From positions 15,004,001 through 15,068,000 of the forward strand of contig NW_020825289.1 of the NCBI RefSeq assembly GCF_003286085.1: a DNA stretch of 64,000 bases. The letters run 5' to 3'. Positions within the stretch are counted from its first letter, which is position 1. Each line of letters starts with the position of its first letter. The translations under genes and the position numbers were made by a program. This DNA is from Drosophila persimilis. Lineage: Eukaryota > Arthropoda > Insecta > Diptera > Drosophilidae. The notes beneath the pieces were generated by a model. The model saw only the letters and a program-made list of their open reading frames with translations, ran no database searches and was not told the origin of the DNA. Positions 57,601 to 64,000 of the stretch are shown piece after piece.

Positions 57601-60600
57601 CTGCCACCATCTGCCACATGGCACTGCCTCTGGCCGTGTCCGCCGCTAAACGCCAGCAATTAAATTCTACTAAAAATGCGTGAGAAACTTTCCACACCAG
57701 ATGTTGGCGTCTTTCCGCTCCTAGATGTTCTTCCTCCCCGTGCTGCCCGTGTTCCTCGTGTTTTTAGCCAAGTCAAAAACGATGTTAGCCATTACAACAC
57801 AAATTTTTGGGGCTAATAAGTAACAGAACCCAGCAGAAACAGAACGGAGTAACTTTCTCTGGGCTATGCGAACCGAAGGAAAAGTTCAGCTGTTTTCCAC
57901 TGTGGGGCCAAGGCCTGTGCACTCCAGTAGACCGAAAGGAGACCAGTGCCCGGTCAGGAGCAGGAGCAGGAGCTGGAGCGTAGCCGACGAGGAGGCCAAT
58001 TGTGTAATGCATATTTGATTTGTATTTACGCTCTTTGCGTTCGCAAATCGATTGTCATTTGAGTGCTGCCACCCTGCCACACGCTGCCGCCCTACCGACC
58101 TGCATCCCTGGCCCCCCAGGCCCTTCTCTGACTGTACTCCTGCGTGAACAAATGCGGCGCCATTACCAACACCAACACCAACACCATGACTGTACCCAAC
58201 GTCCGAGCAGCGCCAACAGAAACACTTTAAAGCAACAAAAACAACAATATATAGTAAATATTGCACAGTCAGGCATTTTCCCCGCTACGTAGCGAAAGTG
58301 TGTTGCTCTTGTAGATGCAATAAAAATTATTGTGTAATTTATTTACCCAGAATTGTTTAGTCGGAGAAGTGGGACGGCCTGGGGCACGATGGGCATGTTG
58401 TTGCTATGAAGTGGCATAGGATTTGAGGTGCACCATTTGTTGAGGTTTGTTTTGAGTAGTGTTGTTTTTTTTTTGTGCGACAGGAATATTTAAGCCGTAT
58501 TTCCCACTATTTGGAGAATTTTCAGACCCTTAACGAGGCACCTAATGAATGTTCTATGAATATCTGAGGAGCCTTCAAAGGTCTGGCTGTGGTATGCTAA
58601 TGAAATGTATCTGAGTCTTCCAACTTCCCAACAATGGCCAATATTGAATCATCGTGATGCCCGAAAAGTTTTGAAGAGTATCGGAAATCGAAGGCACTCA
58701 TGACTTTCATTGGAAATTAATGGAAACGATTCTCATTTTTTGCCTCTCTCTCTCTCTCTCTCTGTAGCTCTCTCTGCTGACCTTTCCCTTTCACTGGGCA
58801 AGGACATGCCTCCGATTCTGTTACTGCCACTGGGATCCCAATTATGTGTGCCTCCATGCGTATACGCAATATTTCCCCGCCTGATTTCACCCACTCCACT
58901 GCTTCCTGCTCACCCTCTCCCGTCACCCTATCCCGTCCGCTTGTTGTTTGTATACAGAAGTATTTGCTGTGTGCACGTATCTGGTGCGAGTACGACAGCG
59001 AGTAAATTAAACAAAAAAATTAACCGGAAAAGTTAAAGGTATTTAATTGCTTTTGATTGTTGTTGTTTTGAGGCTGCCTAGACAATGGCACACCCGACGG
59101 CCATTCATAAAAATGCCAAACGCATGAACACAGTCGAATCGATGCGGTTCGAATTGGAATTGGAATTGGTATTGAATGGGTCAGAACAAAAGAAGAAGAA
59201 AACCGGCGGCAGGGAACGGCAGTAGAGGCCAGCTAGCCACAAGGCGAAGCGGCAAACAAATACCAAGCGAAAACAGCAATGCGACGTGTAAATATTTAGT
59301 CCCAGACACCATGTTTATATCGAACCTTCGAAACCAAAAAGAAAAAACAACACCCGAACCATTTGATAGTTTGATTTGTGCCGCAGAACCAGGCTAGAAT
59401 AGGCAGCTGTTGATGAGGCCAGGGAAGGGATGGGGTGCATGGAGGGGAATCACAGAACAGACTGATTGATGTGCCTGCTGATCCGATTGTGAAAAGTCCA
59501 TAAATACGAGCTGGCGACTTTGATAAATAAACAAAACCGCGTGCGACTCGGTCCCCCATGGGGGCCATTCGCATAACTCACTCCGCCAATGATCCGAAAT
59601 TGATCCAATTCGTGTTGGGTCAAAGTTCAAGGCCAAACGATGGCTGTTGTGGCGTGGTGCGAGTACGAGTACGATGGCAGACGCCCGAGAAGATCCCTCG
59701 CCAGCCAGCAGACAGCTCATATTTGAACTTGAGCCACAGCATCCACACGAGGCAGCAGAAACGACAGCGACAGCGACAAACCAGTACCAGTAGTAACAAC
59801 TGCATGCCACAGCACACTCACACACACGCCAGAAAAACACAGATGCGCAGGCAGGGTCCTGAATATGCATGCGTATGGGTATGGTACGGGTATGTGTGTG
59901 TCGTCAAACTGTCATCCTGCATTTCAGACGGCGTCTCATCTGGGCCAAAGGCACAGTATGTCGCACCATGGGATCGCAGCATACAATGAGTGCTTAAAAT
60001 TTGTCCTGTTAGAAAAGAAAGAACGGCAAGGAAAATCTTTCTTTCAAAAGATAGTCTAGGCATGCAAAATTATATTTATTGATGAATTATCGATATGAAG
60101 AGATGACAAGATTCGTTGGCTACTGCCACCCATTGTGCATGGCTTCGGTTTACACAGCGTGGCAGTGCCACTGGACGTGGGACGTGGGATGTGGGATGTG
60201 GCTGTGAATGCAGATGTTGGTGCCGACCCTTGGACCTGGCGACAGACAGACATTTCTTCACAGACAGTTTTCACTAATTATCTGACACGTTGATGGCTGC
60301 TGGGCTGCTGGACTGCTGGGCTGTTCGGATGCCACGGTGCTCCTTCTGTTGCTGTCTTTGCTGCACTTTTCTGAGGTCGCGTACAGCCGAGAGGCAGGGA
60401 GCAGGAGCAGGCCCACAGCAGAGCTCGTTGCGGCCAAGGACTCATTTGAATGTGTGTCGTTCTTGTACACACCGATGGACAAACTCTACAAGGAAAAAAA
60501 ACAACATTTCAGAACTCTAATTTCAAAGGTCGTGCCAGTGCCAAATGAGACACGGAACTGTGGAGCGGAGCAAAAAAAGGAACACTTCTCGGTTTTCAGC

Positions 60601-63600
60601 TTTCGGACCAGCTCTCGTTCGGTGTCATGTGCTTTAAGCCATGTGCATGTTTTATTTGCCACTCCGGCTTTTGTGTGTGTGTTCGGGTTTGGTCTGTTGT
60701 TATGTTGCTCTGCCTTTTATTTTGTGGGCCAGCATACAAACATACATACGAGCATCTGCGAAGGACAGCGGCAACAGCGAGTGGGGGCGTCAATAATTGA
60801 ACAGCCCCCTTTCCCCCCTCCCAGGCCGAAAACATTGGGCATCTGTGTCGGTGTCGGTGTCGGTGTGGAAGCTGGTGTCGACCAACGGAAAGTTGATTAA
60901 ATTCAAGCATTCGCCGCCCCGAATGTGCCGCTGAATTCAGTTCTCCTCTCCGCCCCTCCGCCTTTCCCCCTCTCCAGTTCCGTCTCTGACTGCAGCCCGG
61001 GGCATTTGCATTTACGATTCCATTCTTGATTTGAGCGCGGGTAATTGTACTGCGAAATTATTAACAATTATATATGTATGTACATATTTATGGGGGGAAT
61101 ACTGTGTGGACTGTGGCACCGTTCTGAATGTGGCATGAAAACGCGGCCTGGCCAGCGCGGCGGATGCGGAATTTTGTGCTTTATTATCACGTCTACGACA
61201 TGGGTGTCCGGGATATAGCGATAACTTTGTAGCTGTTATTGCATGTCCGGAATGTTAAGTGACATAGTTCTAAATGAAGTTCAACCTTGAAACCTTATCT
61301 AAAGGATATATTTCTGCATACCATACATACATTACATATTTTCATGGTATAAATTAAACAAAAGGATGTGCCTGATAAAGTTTTAAAGCCATTAGCCAAA
61401 TAGCATCCCCCCAATTACGAGACATCTGTTCTGCCTGTCATTGACACCAGGAGAAACACCACTATAAGTTTAGAGGGAAAACTACGAGGACTCGCAAAAA
61501 CTACAAAATACAATCGCATAAGTTTAATGGAGAAAAAAACTGTCAACTACTTGGCTGAAAAGTTCCCCCGAACCACGCACACACACAAACACACAGAATG
61601 AGAAAAAGGCACACAGACACGAGATAACATGTTTACAGTAAGCAACAAGCAGCAGCAATAACATTAACATGCAGCTTAACAGGGTAGATAGGCCTATGTT
61701 AACAGAATTTGCGCAGCTCTCTCTCAGTCTCTCTGTTGCGCTCTCTGCCTCTGCTTCTGCACAACTGTTGAGCATTGGTTCTCTGTCGTTGCCGCCTCAG
61801 TTGACGGCAGCAGAGAAACGACAGCTGTTGCCGCTGTTAACTATTATTTACATTTGCGGCTGCGGCGGCGGCAGCAGCAACAGTTATAATTTTTGCCTGG
61901 CTTCTCTTTATGTCCTCGAATGATTTATTTTGGGATTCGCTGAGAGAGTAGCACGGCCCTGGCTGCCGGCAAGGTGTATTTAATCAAGGTGAGCGCACCT
62001 CAGTCTCTGATTAAAAATGTAAAAATATCATCGGTTAATATTCTGGGAATGCCTGCCCTTAAATAAATTTACAATACCCCTTGGACTAATGTTTATGTGA
62101 ATTTATGCGTGTATGACCTTTCTCCTTCTGCTTTCTCTGCTCTTTCGCTTGTCTAGAGTTTGCTGGGGCGCCTGATGCTCTGTTCGGAGTAGAGATAAGA
62201 CGCTTATGGCATCCGCTTTTCAAAAACTATTATTATTACAGGAATTTGCTCTGTCAACAAACACACACCACTCTTGTCTTCAGTTTCAATCGGTCCAGAT
62301 TGCTCTCTGGCTAGAAAATGGCTTACAGCTTAAAGCTGTAAATTGGCTAAACCTCAGAATGGGATCAACTATGAATATTAGATTTCCGCTCGTGTATTTC
62401 TCTCTGTGTTCGTTCTGTGTGCAGATGTGCGTGTGAGGAGGGTCGGACTGGAGGAGTCCTTCGGAGGATGGGCCTGCGGCTGGAACTTGGGCCGTTAATA
62501 CTGTTAACTGAAATTTATGCAAAACTGGCGACTTCAAAAGTTTTTACATTATTCAGCCATATCATTTAATTAGCCCGTGCCACATGGTATTTAGAGGGGC
62601 GACACGCCACGAGGCCCCGCCTTGGACATGTTCTTTGCTATTTTTATTTGTTCATATTTTCCATTTAATCATCTCTCTCCTTTGCTGTTGTTGATGGCAG
62701 CACCGGCACCCATTGTCACGACCCTTTTGTGTGTCATTTGCATGAAATTCATGAACATGACTGCGCCTGCAACAACGGGCACGACAACGACAACGACAAC
62801 GTTTACGGCACACCACGCAATGGCGACTACAACGGCTGTGACTATGAACTGCGGAAATGAAAACAATATCCATTTCCATTGTAGGTTTTTATTCGGAATC
62901 TACGTAGATATATGTATGTATGGAGGTACTATATATCGCGTATGAAGAGCCGTAGAAAGCGCAATGGAGGCCATAAGGGAGACCGCGACCTGTCGCCGGC
63001 ACACGTTCTCCCTAGGCCCTCAGCACCAGAATACACAGACACAGACAAACACACACACACTGGGAGAGTGGTGGTAGTAAGCCCAGTTTCAGCTTCGGCT
63101 TCGTTATTGATACTACCACTGCCCCCCGCTGGCAGTCCGACCCCTTTTTCGCTCAGTGATGCCCGTTTAGCTTTCGCTTTACTCTCAGAAATTTAAATTT
63201 ACTTAAATTCATCTCTTTGTATCGCTTTGATTTGTGTTTGGTGAATATTTAGTGCCTGCTCGATAGCCATTTGATTCAAGTTTGAAGGATAGTGAATTTC
63301 GAAGTAGTTTCAGACATGACTACATGATATGTAAAAAAAAAAGGAAAATCTTATGTTAAGAATCAGATAAAAAGTAATTTAAAACACGTTTAGATCTCAT
63401 GGGGAAGAATTTCAATGCCTTAAATATGAATTTTCCAGCAAAAATCTGCTGGAAAAATGCCAAGAAAAGTCGGACAGCACTGAGGCACGGCACTCAACGG
63501 AGAATGGCTTTTATGCGTACATATTGTATGACTGTGTGTGCGGGGGAGTGCTTCTGCCTCCCTCTATGTGTGTGCGTGGGCGAGGGGTGTGCGTGCAACA

Positions 63601-63789
63601 AGTAGAAATCTGTTACACTCATGAATAATGGAGGCAGGCGCGAGCCCGAACCAGGAGCCAGAGACAGAACCAGAGACAGAGAAGTGAGCATAAACTATTG
63701 GCAAACTTTTCTCGCCCCTCGCCTCGTCGGTTGCGCCAGTTGTGCGGCCTTGACTATTGATGGGATGGAAGGTGGCTGTGGAAGAGTGG

Positions 63790-63845
63790 CATGGGATGGT
63801 ATGGGATGGTATGGGATGGGTATTGGATGGGTATTGGATGGGATG
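63790..63845. repeat. TATGGGATGG decamer repeat
   Basis: Five imperfect tandem decamers (TATGGGATGG, then GTATTGGATG variants). Confidence 0.85.
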
Positions 63846-64000
63846 ATTGTCTATTGAGTCGTTGAATTGGTGAATCTAATATCTTGTTGCCGTTGTTGCA
63901 GGTTCCAGGTGCCGTGTTGCAGCCGCTGCCGGTAAGCGCCACTTGTGAAGCCATCGTGACACACAAAAGGACTGCTCCATTGAAAAGGCAATTGACGAAA

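Larger units (their letters stand above)
50201..64000. other. Gene-free region (intergenic or long intron)
   Basis: I find no frame with protein-like composition or a recognised family on either strand. It holds scattered microsatellites (GT, CA, CT, TTTGTG near 55720-55745), short tandem repeats (a TATGGGATGG decamer at 63790-63845, GTGTCG near 60845-60866) and CT/GAGA tracts (58741-58764, 61716-61750). No tRNA-like cloverleaf, transposase or reverse-transcriptase frame was seen. A TTGTTGCAG acceptor at 63892-63900 followed by a short open segment may be the first exon of the next gene. Confidence 0.5.

Noticed and set aside
57089..57697. Minus-strand 202-codon frame
   Set aside because: Contains GT/CA and GAAGAA repeats translated as Thr/Asp and Ser runs; no start context or homology.
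1..64000. CRISPR arrays, bacterial operons, riboswitches, tRNA or rRNA genes
   Set aside because: None seen; the DNA is eukaryotic, and no evenly spaced repeats or tRNA A/B-box cloverleaf was recognised by eye.

Overview
This is a window of insect nuclear DNA, almost certainly from a Drosophila-type fly and probably not D. melanogaster itself. The evidence is short GT-AG introns of about 55-90 bp, AATAAA poly(A) signals, CA and CAG microsatellites, Ohler motif 6 and DRE core-promoter elements, and recognisable fly orthologues. All gene models below were built by hand from splice sites and reading frame; every join quoted keeps phase.

Layout, left to right. At 1874-3567 (+) lie the last six coding exons of Sestrin; its N-terminal exon is not recognised here. 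From 17329 down to 7557 (-) lies a complete egalitarian (egl) coding region in seven exons, 1013 codons, with a 6.4-kb first intron. Across a roughly 0.9-kb promoter region, 20416-21575 (+) encodes a 326-residue coiled-coil protein, probably axonemal. A gene-poor 4 kb follows. Then come two lipid phosphate phosphatase genes head to head: wunen-2 (28177 down to 25633, -) and wunen (34019 to 42290, +), separated by 5.8 kb of non-coding DNA. A compact housekeeping cluster follows: OST4 (43510-43699, +), a ZNF511-type zinc-finger gene (44461 down to 43778, -), the nucleolar GTPase NOG1/Non1 (45049-47207, +) and axonemal dynein light chain 1 (47463-48141, +). From 48142 to 64000 I see no confident coding exon. 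It looks like intergenic DNA or a very long 5' intron.

Functional themes. Egl is the RNA-cargo adaptor for BicD/dynein. Wun and Wun2 are the lipid phosphatases that repel and kill migrating germ cells. Sestrin is a leucine-responsive inhibitor of TORC1. The rest are housekeeping or ciliary genes. From memory, D. melanogaster places egl near 59F and the wun/wun2/CG8800/CG8801 group near 45D. If so, two separate blocks of Muller element C are joined here, between about 21.6 and 25.4 kb.

The most unusual signals are: (1) a diverged 110-155 bp repeat present three times, each copy upstream of and in the same orientation as a gene (egl, OST4, Non1); (2) a second, in-phase terminal coding exon inside wun that would give a different C-terminal tail; (3) two in-phase competing donors in Sestrin that include or skip a 54-residue low-complexity linker; (4) a 51-bp tandem duplication at the ZNF511 5' end; (5) a Ser-to-Thr change in the wun2 catalytic C3 motif.
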